A DNA stretch of 15,454 nt from Candidatus Heimdallarchaeota archaeon (GTDB lineage: Archaea > Asgardarchaeota > Heimdallarchaeia > JABLTI01). Below are positions 1-7,718 of the stretch, piece by piece. Position 1 is the first letter of the stretch. Each line of letters begins with the position of its first letter. Made by a program: the position numbers and the translations under genes. The stretch spans positions 1-15,454 of the forward strand of contig DAOVHJ010000016.1 in assembly GCA_030671945.1 (NCBI GenBank), in the 5' to 3' direction. The notes beneath the pieces were generated by a model. The model did no database searches and had not been told where the DNA came from. It saw nothing but the letters and a program-made list of their open reading frames with translations.

Positions 1-1
1 T

Positions 2-1633
2 GATATAACAGGTGACATACAAGCACTAAAAGTAAAAATATCTAATTCTAAGTATTATATGGTTGAAGTTATTAAAAATCAAGGAGAAGATGCCTGGTTA
101 CCAGATGAGGGAGTGTATATTTATCTGGTGGATCGAAACGAACCTAATGATGATGAATGTACGGATATGGATTCTACTCCTATCTTCTCAGGAGTTAGGG
201 ATTGTCTCTATGACGTTAATGATATATTTATTGATGCGCCTAATGGCATAACAATTTCAGTTGATTCCGTTAACACGGATGGTTTTGATATTAGTGTAAC
301 AAATGCAGGTCAAGAAGAGTCAGATTTACATATTAATCAAGGTGGAAATCCTGGACCATATGAAACAGCTGATATTTGGTGTGATAGTCCTGTTAATGGT
401 TATGATAATTATCGTCATCTAAATGAGCGTGGGGATCCTGATGGTATTGGTGATGAACCATTATTAAATGATCCAACAAACAGATTATACGCAAGAGTTC
501 ATAATATTGGTGAAGTTTCTGCAACTAATGTTGTTGTCAAATTTTATCATAAACAACCGATGGGTATAGGTCTTCAAGGCACTTGGTCTTTTATTGGTGA
601 AACAACTATTGATGTTCCACATGGCCAATATAGAGAATGTTGGGTAAATTGGCATCCTCAATATTCAGTCTCGACAAGTTCATTAGAAATGATGAGCCTA
701 CATTCTTGTATAAAAGTAGTAATTGAACAAGATATCTCAGAAGTTGATACTTGGAATAACGTAGCTCAAGAAAGCATTAATTTCTTTGAAGTAGTTCCTT
801 CTAAAGAAGTTTTATATAATAGAAAAAATCCCATTAGTTTTGGTCCAGTAAAAGGAACTTTTACAATTTATAATCCTTTTAATGAGAGAACTAATTTTTA
901 TATTAGCATTCTACGGGAAAATCTCGAATGGGAAGTTAGTAGTGAGGTCAACGGTCAATTTATAGAATTAGAACCTTATGAAGCAAAGGAGTTCGAAGTA
1001 ACCATAACACCAGGAAATAATATTACATTTAAAGATGAATTTGAAGGTCAAATAATAGCAAGCTACAATCTTACAGGAGATTATGATATTGAATTCATAG
1101 GTGATATCCATTTACAACCTTTAGGCGGCATTACGATTAGAGGAACTGTACAATACCAAACTAAGCTTGAAATTGATGCTTCAATCCAATCATCAACTCA
1201 GTTCAGTATTTCTGGAAATCTCAATTTCATGGATGACATTCCAACAAATGAAATACCATCAAATCCTTCAGATAGGATAGTTTATGTCAAAATTATTGAT
1301 AAATATGATTCTGAGCATTTTTATAATGCAACTTTAGTAGCTGATTCGAGTGGTAACTTTGAAACAACTATTACTGTAGAAAATGGAATTTACAAAGTAA
1401 ACGCTTATTATGCTGGCTTAAAATTCATTTCTAGTAGTGCTTCAGTGACATTAATGGTTGATTTAGAAAATACTTCAATTTGGACAAGTGGACTTTTCCC
1501 AGGATTTGGATTATTTATTGCCTTTGGAGCAATAATAGTAATCTCTTCTGCATTCAGAGTTCGGTATAAAAAAAACCAGAAAGTAAGCTATGTAATCCTT
1601 TTTTTCTTTGAGGATTTTTCATCGAGGAAATGA
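2..1633 (+). CDS. Secreted M6-peptidase-like protein with CARDB-type domain and C-terminal membrane anchor (5' partial)
   Basis: The reading frame is open from base 2, so the gene begins upstream; the first ATG, at 59, is internal. Numbering from that ATG, residues 2-25 (VEVIKNQGEDAWLPDEGVYI and on to LVD) resemble the end of M6/immune-inhibitor-A-like peptidase domains. Residues 104-135 carry the DIW-DSPVNGYDNY and GIGDEP pattern common in such proteins. Residues 141-200 (NRLYARVHNIGEVSATNVVV, then a WVNWHP motif) look like a CARDB beta-sandwich. Residues 260-470 look like further Ig-like modules. A membrane helix (about 478-498) followed by RVRYKK places the chain outside the cell, anchored by its C-terminus. 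The zinc-binding HEXXH motif would lie upstream and cannot be seen, so peptidase activity is an inference. The last 20 or so codons contain an A8 run and a T7 run that may double as terminators for this gene and the convergent one. Confidence 0.72.
   Translation, partial: DITGDIQALKVKISNSKYYMVEVIKNQGEDAWLPDEGVYIYLVDRNEPNDDECTDMDSTPIFSGVRDCLYDVNDIFIDAPNGITISVDSVNTDGFDISVTNAGQEESDLHINQGGNPGPYETADIWCDSPVNGYDNYRHLNERGDPDGIGDEPLLNDPTNRLYARVHNIGEVSATNVVVKFYHKQPMGIGLQGTWSFIGETTIDVPHGQYRECWVNWHPQYSVSTSSLEMMSLHSCIKVVIEQDISEVDTWNNVAQESINFFEVVPSKEVLYNRKNPISFGPVKGTFTIYNPFNERTNFYISILRENLEWEVSSEVNGQFIELEPYEAKEFEVTITPGNNITFKDEFEGQIIASYNLTGDYDIEFIGDIHLQPLGGITIRGTVQYQTKLEIDASIQSSTQFSISGNLNFMDDIPTNEIPSNPSDRIVYVKIIDKYDSEHFYNATLVADSSGNFETTITVENGIYKVNAYYAGLKFISSSASVTLMVDLENTSIWTSGLFPGFGLFIAFGAIIVISSAFRVRYKKNQKVSYVILFFFEDFSSRK
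1568..1605. terminator. Opposed homopolymer tracts inside the end of the M6-like gene, possible bidirectional terminator
   Basis: An A8 run (1568-1575) reads as T8 on the minus strand, downstream of the DinB-like gene. A T7 run (1599-1605) reads on the plus strand just before the M6-like stop codon. Archaeal transcription ends at U-tracts, and only one base separates the two convergent genes, so both terminators would have to lie in coding sequence. Inference from composition only. Confidence 0.35.
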
Positions 1634-1634
1634 A

Positions 1635-2105
1635 CTAGATAATGTATTTGATTTCTGCTGGTTTTTTCTTACTTAACCGATAATAAACAGAAAGTTGTCC
1701 CCGGTGATGCAAACCATGTTCAAGTAATTCGAGTAAAACCTCTCCTTTTGTTGCAGCTCGATTGAAACCACTCACTTCTTCTATTAGTGATTCATCAGTA
1801 ATTTTCTCAAGATACTTGTTTGTTATCTTAACTACTTCATTATAGAGTGATCTTACTTTCTTAGAATTATTGTACTTCTCCAAGCTATAAGGGGCAGGTA
1901 TCCATTCACCTTCACTTAATCCTCGAGCATAAAATTCGTACGATCTAATCATATGAAGAATGATTTCTGCTGTTTTACGAGTTTCTTCTGATGCTTTTTT
2001 CTCGAAAAGATCATCTGTTAATTGATCAATTAATAGGCTTGTTTCTTCAAAATGTCTATTAATTGCTGATTTTAGGAAATTAGCTAACATAGATACAACA
2101 TTCAA
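1635..2105 (-). CDS. DinB/YfiT-like four-helix metal-binding protein
   Basis: The 156-residue protein has the length and helical pattern of the DinB/YfiT family. The metal-binding triad is visible: His51 (IILHMI) on an inner helix, and His130 and His134 in the late motif HGLHHRGQ. Family members are small soluble proteins, often thiol- or stress-linked transferases or of unknown role, so no substrate can be named. The start used is TTG at 2105; an in-frame ATG at 2090 would shorten the protein by five residues, and neither has a clear ribosome-binding site. It lies 15 bp behind the phosphodiesterase gene on the same strand and may be co-transcribed with it. Its stop is one base from the stop of the convergent M6-like gene. 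Confidence 0.82.
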   Translation of the reverse strand: MNVVSMLANFLKSAINRHFEETSLLIDQLTDDLFEKKASEETRKTAEIILHMIRSYEFYARGLSEGEWIPAPYSLEKYNNSKKVRSLYNEVVKITNKYLEKITDESLIEEVSGFNRAATKGEVLLELLEHGLHHRGQLSVYYRLSKKKPAEIKYII

Positions 2106-2120
2106 TTTACTGCTTAAATT

Positions 2121-3662
2121 TCATTTGTCAATTTGGACTGTTTTTCTTCGTTTTAAAAGGAAATAAATGATTCCAGAAATTGTTACTATACTAATATTTA
2201 ATTGAGACCATCCTATGTAATAATTTCTTGTAATTAAAAACCATGATGGTTTTTCGATTGTAGATAGAATATGTAAGTCATTAGTTTTAACATAGTCGAC
2301 ACCTAAGCACCAGAGTTGTGAAAATCTTGCAGGTGAATCTACAGTCCAGGCCATTACGCTAATATTTTCTTCTTGATATTCCTTAAATCTTGCATTTGAT
2401 ATTCCATGTTGGGTATTAACAAGTTCGCAACCTTCAGAATGCATATAACAAGGACAGATTGGTCCACATTTCCGAGTCATTGGATCTGCTAGCGGTTTGG
2501 ATGAGCTTACTATAATATCCTTTCCTAAGCCTGAAGCATTAAGTTGATCTAATAGAATATCTTCATAGGTAGCATAATAAGGATGGTTATTAGAAGGTCT
2601 ATAATCTTCGACATCTAAAATCAGATTGTTATCTCGAGTAAAATTGATTGCTTCTGCTAGTGTTGGTATTTTTTCTTCAATATAAGAATCGGATTCAATT
2701 TGAGTAACGTATCCATCGCTTATTGTTCCAAAGGGATCTTGATTTACAAACCAAGAACCAGCATCAAGTAAAAGTATATCTGATATATTGAAACTTTCAG
2801 CTCGATCTGATTTCCTCTCCGGAAAAACTTCAGCTATATTTGTTGTTCTCTCTAAGGTTGAATCGTGCATTAAGAAGATTATTCCATCATAACTTATTGC
2901 TATATCAATTTCCCAACCTATTGCCCCCCATTTTACAGCTAATTCTCCAGCAGCGATGGTGTTTTCCGGTGCTAAATGAGATGCACCTCGATGGGCAACT
3001 AGTTGTGGTTTATCTGGTAAACTACCTATCACAACATTTGATGGAGTAAATGTAAATGGCATAATCAAAAACATTAGATAAATTACGATTACACTAAGTG
3101 TAACAATTATTGCTTTATTTCTTGGATTCCAGACTTTTCTTTCTTCTTTCTTAAATAATTCCAAGTAAACCTTAGCTTTTGCCCAAAGGTCAGTTATTTT
3201 AGGTAACAATATAACAAATACAGCACTAGCAATTATTATTAGTATAAGAATCAAAATCGGGCTTATGTGTTCTAATTGAGTTCTAACTATTGATAATTCG
3301 CTTCCAGCTTCCATAATGAGTAGTATTAACATTCCGTTCCAAATCAATACTAACGGAAAAGGTATGATTCTGTTCGCTAAATGAGGTAGAGCTTTTCTTC
3401 TCTTAATTAACATGATAAGATGATAAATAACAAGATATAATCCATATCCTAAAACTAAGAATGTAAGAACAATAATCAACACTAACCAATTGAACTCAAT
3501 ATTCAACATGCTAATCAGAAATTCATTAACATCGTACCAGAGTGGTTGCATTAACATAGCTATTAGTGTGAAAGCAGCTATGTTTAAAGTAAAAACTACA
3601 AAGAAAGCAAACCAAATTCGTTCTGCAATTTTCTTAGTTGGTTCATTTGTTGGCGTATCCAT
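2121..3662 (-). CDS. Membrane-bound glycerophosphodiester phosphodiesterase (GDPD family)
   Basis: This 513-residue protein should hydrolyse glycerophosphodiesters to glycerol phosphate and an alcohol. About five N-terminal membrane helices (roughly 15-38, 58-86, 101-118, 133-153, 184-204) precede a TIM-barrel GDPD domain from about 219 to 470. The catalytic and metal-binding signature is complete: His224-Arg225 in VAHRGA, Glu233-Asn234 in PENT, Glu251 and Asp253 in WEIDI, and His266-Asp267 in MHD. The typical late motif AWTVDSPARF is at 438-447. A sixth hydrophobic stretch (about 485-503) ends in KRRK. The layout suggests a barrel on the membrane surface, probably outside the cell. A cluster Cys399, Cys403, Cys405, Cys412 is unusual in this family. 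The ATG at 3662 is supported by AGGAG about 9 nt upstream. The native substrate is uncertain, since archaeal lipids are ether-linked on glycerol-1-phosphate. Confidence 0.9.
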   Translation of the reverse strand: MDTPTNEPTKKIAERIWFAFFVVFTLNIAAFTLIAMLMQPLWYDVNEFLISMLNIEFNWLVLIIVLTFLVLGYGLYLVIYHLIMLIKRRKALPHLANRIIPFPLVLIWNGMLILLIMEAGSELSIVRTQLEHISPILILILIIIASAVFVILLPKITDLWAKAKVYLELFKKEERKVWNPRNKAIIVTLSVIVIYLMFLIMPFTFTPSNVVIGSLPDKPQLVAHRGASHLAPENTIAAGELAVKWGAIGWEIDIAISYDGIIFLMHDSTLERTTNIAEVFPERKSDRAESFNISDILLLDAGSWFVNQDPFGTISDGYVTQIESDSYIEEKIPTLAEAINFTRDNNLILDVEDYRPSNNHPYYATYEDILLDQLNASGLGKDIIVSSSKPLADPMTRKCGPICPCYMHSEGCELVNTQHGISNARFKEYQEENISVMAWTVDSPARFSQLWCLGVDYVKTNDLHILSTIEKPSWFLITRNYYIGWSQLNISIVTISGIIYFLLKRRKTVQIDK

Positions 3663-3715
3663 TTATTTTATCTCCTGTTCAGATATCCAAAAGAATGCCC
3701 TTTTGTCAATCTTTA

Positions 3716-3770
3716 TTACTTGTTATTCTCAAGTAACAAATATTCTTAATTGCCAATAATGTTTAAGAAT
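3716..3770. promoter_or_regulatory. Two palindromes in the divergent phosphodiesterase/lacZ promoter region
   Basis: TTACTTG (3716-3722) is repeated inverted as CAAGTAA (3730-3736) across 7 nt. ATTCTTAA (3742-3749) is repeated inverted as TTAAGAAT (3763-3770) across 13 nt. Both lie in the 150-bp region shared by the divergent GDPD and beta-galactosidase genes, where operators would be expected. The sequence is AT-rich, so some inverted symmetry by chance is likely; the regulator is unknown. Confidence 0.35.
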
Positions 3771-3812
3771 TTATTGAATAAATTATTAGAAAAATTTACT
3801 ATGTGAAATGCC

Positions 3813-6800
3813 ATGTCTGAGAAATATGATTGGGAAAATTGTGGTTTCATAGGTCAAAATAAATCACCCCCACACAATACTTCAATGCCTTTCCCTTCAG
3901 TAGATTTTGCATTAAATAATGAGAAAGAAGATTCTCCTTATTATCAATCACTCAATGGACAATGGAATTTCAATTGGGTAGAAAAACCAGCTGATCGACC
4001 GATTGATTTCTTTGAACCAGATTTTGATACTAGTAAGTGGGATAACATTATTGTTCCGAGTAATTGGCAACTTAAAGGATATGGAATTCCAATCTATTCA
4101 AATATCAAATATCCTTACAGCATTAGTTTAAAGAAGAAAGAAATTCCAAAAATTAATCACAATTATAATCCTGTTGGTTCTTATAGAAGAGAATTTATTA
4201 TTTCAGAGGATTGGGCTGCACGAGAAATCTTTTTGCATTTTGCAGGAGTTAAATCTGCATTTTATGTGTGGATTAATGGAAAAAAGGTTGGTTACAGTCA
4301 AGGAAGTATGACTCCTGCTGAGTTTGATATAACTGAATTTGTTGAAGTAGGAAGAAATACGATATCAGTTGAAGTTTATCGATGGTCTGATGGTAGTTAT
4401 CTTGAAGATCAGGATATGTGGCGTTTTAGTGGAATTTATAGAGACGTGTTTCTGTTTTCTACTCCAAAAGTGCATATTAGAGATTTCTTTGTTTACTGTG
4501 AGTTTGATGAAAACTACAATAATGCTAATCTCAAATTACGAACTAAAATCAGAAATTTCGGCAATCTATTAGCAAAAGCACAAAAAATTGAATTGAATCT
4601 TTACAAAAAAGATCACGAGCTGTTAGTTACAGAATCTAAAATGATTAGGGAATTCAATCTAGGTTCTGAATCTGAAATATTAATTGAACTTGAATCTCTT
4701 GTAAAAAAACCTAGAAAGTGGTCTGCTGAAAAACCCAATTTATACGAAGTAATTCTAACTTTAAGAGATGAGAATAATAGAATTATTGAAGTTGAACAAT
4801 GTAAATTTGGCTTCAGACAAGTCGAGATTAAAAACAGTCAGATTCTCGTTAATGGCAAACCTGTTCTTTTCAAAGGAGTCAATAGACACGAACATGACCC
4901 AGATCATGGACGAGCAATTCCTTTGGAGAGGATGGAAGAAGATGTCATATTGATGAAACAATATAACATTAATGCTGTGAGAACAAGTCATTATCCAAAT
5001 CATCCTAAATTTTACGAACTCTGTGATAAATATGGAATCTATGTGATGGATGAATGCAACATAGAATCCCATGGTTTAAGGAATATCTTACCAAAAAGTG
5101 ATCCTCAATGGACAACAACTTGTGTTGACAGAATGATTAGAATGGTGGAGAGAGACAAAAACCATCCTTGTATATTCATGTGGTCACTAGGTAATGAAGC
5201 TGGTTTTGGCGATAATTTTAGAGATATGAAAACTGCTACTCTCAAGATAGATTCTACTCGAGGTATTCATTATGAAGGAGACCACAAAATAGAAGTCGCT
5301 GATGTTTTTAGTACCATGTATACCATTCCAAAAGAGTTTGAAAAATCAGGACAATATAAAAGAACTCGACCAGATTGGTTTGTTTCCAGGATTGGACCAA
5401 AATTATACAAAGACAAACCCAGAATACTCTGTGAATATGCCCATGCCATGGGAAATAGTTTAGGTAATTTCCAGAAATACATGGACATCTTTGAAAAATA
5501 TGATAATTGTGTTGGAGGGTTCATCTGGGATTTTGTGGATCAAGGAATAACTAAAATAGATGAAGATAAAATCGGGTTCTGGTTGTATGGTGGAGATTTT
5601 GGAGATGAACCAAATGATGGTAACTTTTGTATTAATGGCATCTTTTTACCGAATCGTATGCCAAATCCCTCTGCTTTTGAAGTCAAAAAGGTATATCAGA
5701 ACATCAAAGTATATCCCATTAGTTTGACTGATGGGCAATTCAAAATTCAAAATAAATTCGTTTTTCAATCACTTGATTTTGTGGATCTAGTTTGGGAATT
5801 TATAGCTGATGGTGATATAATTCAAAATGATATTATATCAGATTTGGAAACAAAACCCGGAGAAACAAGTGAAATAACTATTCCAATTAAAGAACCAGAG
5901 ATTCTTGCGTATAAGGAGTATTTCTTGAAAATATCTTTTAAACTTAAAGAAGATACATCCTGGGCTGATAAGGGTCATATTATCGCTTGGGATCAATTTC
6001 AAATACCATTCAAACCACAAGCAACTTTGTATCTAGATCAAGATTCCATTCCAGAGCTATTTTTAGAAGAATTGAAAGAATCAATAAAAATCTCAAATCC
6101 TCAATTTTCATTAGAGTTTAGCAAGAAATCTGGAAGAATAAGATCACTCATATTCAATAATAAAGAATTAATTGTTGCTCCTTTAACTCCTAATTTTTGG
6201 AGAGCACCTATTGATAATGATCTAGGGGTATTGACCTTTGCTCCAGCCATTCTTAGACCTTTTGTAAAACGTCGATTAAATAGGTGGAAAAGAGCCAATA
6301 GATGGCAGAGATTAAGCAAAATTAGTTATGAACGTTTAAACAACAAGGTAGTGAGAATAACTACTAAATCTAGAATCCCATTGGGTTTGTCTCCAATTGT
6401 TGTGATATATACAATATTTGGGAGAGGGGACATTCATATTGATATCAAGTTTACACCTCGAGTGAATATGTTGCGTTTTGGCATGCAGATGTCTATTCCG
6501 GAAGAATTCAAAAACATAGAATGGTATGGAAAAGGTCCTCATGAAACTATGTTTGATCGAAAAAGTGGAGCAGCAATTGGAATTTATTCCTATCCAGTCA
6601 ATGAAATGACACACAATTATGTCAAACCACAGGAAAATGGGAATCGTTCAGAAATAAGATGGTTTACACTTACAAATGATGAAAAAGAGGGATTATTAAT
6701 TCAATCCTATGATCCTACCTTTTTGAATTTCAGCACCTGGCCTTATTCTATGATTGATCTAGAATGTGCCCAGCACATAAATGCACTTCCAAAACGTGAA

Positions 6801-6986
6801 AATATTACTGTAAACATTGATCATAAACAAAGGGGAGTTGGCGGTGATTGGCCAGCACTAGCTCGTACACATAATGAATATAAATTGAAAGGATATAGAA
6901 AGTACTCTTATAGTTATAGAATAAAACTAGTAGAAAAAGGAACAGAAGATATTAAGCAATTACTTGAATATGAATTACCTTTTTAG
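3813..6986 (+). CDS. lacZ: Beta-galactosidase, glycoside hydrolase family 2 (LacZ-like)
   Basis: The 1057-residue protein is close in length to E. coli LacZ and covers the whole GH2 architecture: an N-terminal sugar-binding jelly roll with LNGQWNF (47-53) and WINGKKVGYSQGSM (153-166), the RWSDGSYLEDQDMWRFSGI run (190-208), immunoglobulin-like domains, the catalytic barrel, and a C-terminal Bgal_small_N-type domain with FWRAPIDNDLG (796-805) and EWYGKGPHE (903-911). The acid/base Glu462 is in SLGNEAGFG and the nucleophile Glu541 in CEYAHAMGNS; NRHEHDP and DECNIESHG add active-site residues. It should hydrolyse terminal beta-galactosides. No signal peptide or membrane helix is seen, so it acts in the cytoplasm and needs an importer not present here. 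The ATG at 3813 has GTGA six bases upstream. It stands alone, without a permease or lac-type regulator. Acquisition from bacteria is plausible but untested. Confidence 0.95.
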   Translation: MSEKYDWENCGFIGQNKSPPHNTSMPFPSVDFALNNEKEDSPYYQSLNGQWNFNWVEKPADRPIDFFEPDFDTSKWDNIIVPSNWQLKGYGIPIYSNIKYPYSISLKKKEIPKINHNYNPVGSYRREFIISEDWAAREIFLHFAGVKSAFYVWINGKKVGYSQGSMTPAEFDITEFVEVGRNTISVEVYRWSDGSYLEDQDMWRFSGIYRDVFLFSTPKVHIRDFFVYCEFDENYNNANLKLRTKIRNFGNLLAKAQKIELNLYKKDHELLVTESKMIREFNLGSESEILIELESLVKKPRKWSAEKPNLYEVILTLRDENNRIIEVEQCKFGFRQVEIKNSQILVNGKPVLFKGVNRHEHDPDHGRAIPLERMEEDVILMKQYNINAVRTSHYPNHPKFYELCDKYGIYVMDECNIESHGLRNILPKSDPQWTTTCVDRMIRMVERDKNHPCIFMWSLGNEAGFGDNFRDMKTATLKIDSTRGIHYEGDHKIEVADVFSTMYTIPKEFEKSGQYKRTRPDWFVSRIGPKLYKDKPRILCEYAHAMGNSLGNFQKYMDIFEKYDNCVGGFIWDFVDQGITKIDEDKIGFWLYGGDFGDEPNDGNFCINGIFLPNRMPNPSAFEVKKVYQNIKVYPISLTDGQFKIQNKFVFQSLDFVDLVWEFIADGDIIQNDIISDLETKPGETSEITIPIKEPEILAYKEYFLKISFKLKEDTSWADKGHIIAWDQFQIPFKPQATLYLDQDSIPELFLEELKESIKISNPQFSLEFSKKSGRIRSLIFNNKELIVAPLTPNFWRAPIDNDLGVLTFAPAILRPFVKRRLNRWKRANRWQRLSKISYERLNNKVVRITTKSRIPLGLSPIVVIYTIFGRGDIHIDIKFTPRVNMLRFGMQMSIPEEFKNIEWYGKGPHETMFDRKSGAAIGIYSYPVNEMTHNYVKPQENGNRSEIRWFTLTNDEKEGLLIQSYDPTFLNFSTWPYSMIDLECAQHINALPKRENITVNIDHKQRGVGGDWPALARTHNEYKLKGYRKYSYSYRIKLVEKGTEDIKQLLEYELPF

Positions 6987-7000
6987 GATAGGATCTATCC
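6986..7000. terminator. Hairpin spanning both convergent stop codons (lacZ and small Cys protein)
   Basis: GGATAG (6986-6991), spacer GAT, CTATCC (6995-7000) form a perfect 6-bp stem. It overlaps the last base of the lacZ stop (6984-6986) and the stop of the minus-strand small gene (6995-6997). A T-rich stretch follows on the plus strand. It may act as a bidirectional terminator or 3'-end stabiliser; this is inferred from symmetry and position. Confidence 0.4.
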
Positions 7001-7153
7001 TTCAATCTTCTTTATTGCTGTATCTATGTCATCGATTTTTCCAAGCAATCCTTCTTTGCAGTCTTTCAAATGCTTTAGTTTTGCTTCTTTATCTTCATTT
7101 CCTTTAAATTCGCCGCATTTTTGTTTTTCTTTTCCTTTACATTCGCAGTTCAT
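6995..7153 (-). CDS. 52-residue cysteine-containing charged protein, likely HxlR target
   Basis: This short gene begins MNCECKGKEKQKCGEFKGNE and continues as a Lys/Glu-rich helix ending in IDTAIKKIEG. Cysteines are at 3, 5, 13 and 32. The N-terminal Cys-X-Cys and Cys13 suggest metal or thiol chemistry, and the second half looks like an amphipathic, possibly coiled-coil helix. I recognise no named family. The ATG at 7153 is supported by GTGAT six bases upstream and by a TAA stop in the same frame five codons before it. It is divergent from the HxlR regulator, and two palindromic operator candidates lie between the TATA-like box and its start codon, so repression by that regulator is the natural inference. 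Being a redox or metal-stress accessory protein is a guess from the cysteines and the neighbour. Confidence 0.68.
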   Translation of the reverse strand: MNCECKGKEKQKCGEFKGNEDKEAKLKHLKDCKEGLLGKIDDIDTAIKKIEG

Positions 7154-7162
7154 TGGTTCATC

Positions 7163-7205
7163 ACTTTACTTATTGAAGTATTATTACTTTACTTATGAAA
7201 GTATT
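7163..7205. promoter_or_regulatory. Tandem palindromic operators, TACTT-N4-AAGTA twice, 23 bp apart
   Basis: TACTT-ATTG-AAGTA (7167-7180) and TACTT-ATGA-AAGTA (7190-7203) are two perfect inverted repeats of one design. They lie within longer direct repeats beginning ACTTTACTTAT (7163 and 7186). The 23-bp centre spacing is about two helical turns and puts both on one DNA face. They lie between the shared AT-rich TATA region and the start of the minus-strand small gene. HxlR-family proteins are winged-helix dimers that bind such inverted repeats, and the adjacent HxlR gene is the obvious binder. Confidence 0.65.
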
Positions 7206-7216
7206 TATATTTAAAA
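7204..7216. promoter_or_regulatory. Shared TATA-like promoter core between small Cys gene and HxlR gene
   Basis: The run TTTATATTTAAAA lies between the divergent genes and reads as a TATA-like element on both strands. Initiation about 25 bases away would fall near 7178 on the minus strand, inside the palindromes, and near 7240 on the plus strand, just ahead of the HxlR start. The position supports repression of the minus-strand gene. Composition-based inference. Confidence 0.4.
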
Positions 7217-7260
7217 TCTCGCTAAATTATTATAGAGTAACTAAAGAGATGTGAAGTAAA

Positions 7261-7650
7261 GTGAATAATACAATAAAGACAACACCAGAAACAGAATGTT
7301 CTAAGGAAAGCAATGGTTTCCCTTGTTTAATACCTGCTCAAAGAATTTTGCATCTTATTAGCAGTAAATGGGGTATTCAATTAATTTATTTGTTAATGGA
7401 ACACAAAAAACTTCGATACAATAATTTGAGAGAAAATCTACAAAAGGGGTGGACTCGAGATAAAATAAGTGATGCTACGCTCTCTACTAGACTCGCGGAT
7501 TTCACAAAGGAAGGTCTAATTAAAAGAGAGGTGTTCCCTGAATTACCTCCCAAAGTAGAGTATTCATTAACAAGGAAAGGCGAGAAACTAGCAAATGCTC
7601 TCCAACCACTTGTTGAATGGACTATAAATGCTTGTCATGGAAAGGAGTAA
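7261..7650 (+). CDS. HxlR-family winged-helix transcriptional regulator
   Basis: The 129-residue protein matches the HxlR family in length and pattern: PCLIPAQRILHLISSKWGIQ (21-40) with the typical Lys-Trp after the first helix, LRYNNLRENL (51-60), the recognition-helix region ISDATLSTRLADF (69-81), and the wing KREVFPELPPKVEYSLTRKG (88-107). It should bind DNA as a dimer. Cys22 is at the conserved N-terminal cysteine position that senses electrophiles or redox in some members; Cys13 and Cys125 are additional. The start is GTG at 7261, with a TGA in frame three codons upstream and a GATGTGA purine-rich stretch before it. The 11-bp string AAGTAAAGTGA overlaps this start and recurs inverted at 7161-7171 beside the divergent gene, consistent with autoregulation. 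The inducer cannot be read from sequence. Confidence 0.92.
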   Translation: MNNTIKTTPETECSKESNGFPCLIPAQRILHLISSKWGIQLIYLLMEHKKLRYNNLRENLQKGWTRDKISDATLSTRLADFTKEGLIKREVFPELPPKVEYSLTRKGEKLANALQPLVEWTINACHGKE

Positions 7651-7659
7651 TAGAATACA

Positions 7660-7690
7660 TCTCTAATTCAATAATAAATTATTTTAGAGA
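7660..7690 (+). terminator. Weak hairpin between HxlR and phosphoribosyltransferase genes
   Basis: TCTCTAA (7660-7666) and TTAGAGA (7684-7690) form a 7-bp inverted repeat around an AT-rich 17-nt loop, just after the HxlR stop. It may mark the 3' end of that transcript or part of the next gene's promoter. No strong T-tract follows. Confidence 0.25.
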
Positions 7691-7718
7691 AGAAGAATAT
7701 AATTCATTTTGATTTCAA

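Noticed and set aside
1563..1633. Frameshift at the A8 run that would have created an artificial tail on the M6-like protein
   Set aside because: The tail after the membrane helix is odd, but the frame stays open to a stop one base from the neighbour and no better-conserved alternative ending can be shown from this sequence alone.
3490..3759. Plus-strand open frame overlapping the start of the phosphodiesterase gene
   Set aside because: Antisense to a well-supported membrane domain, with no ribosome site or recognisable product.
7026..7214. 62-codon plus-strand frame downstream of lacZ
   Set aside because: It is the Ser/Phe-rich antisense shadow of the small cysteine gene at 6995-7153, which has a proper ribosome site and cysteine pattern.
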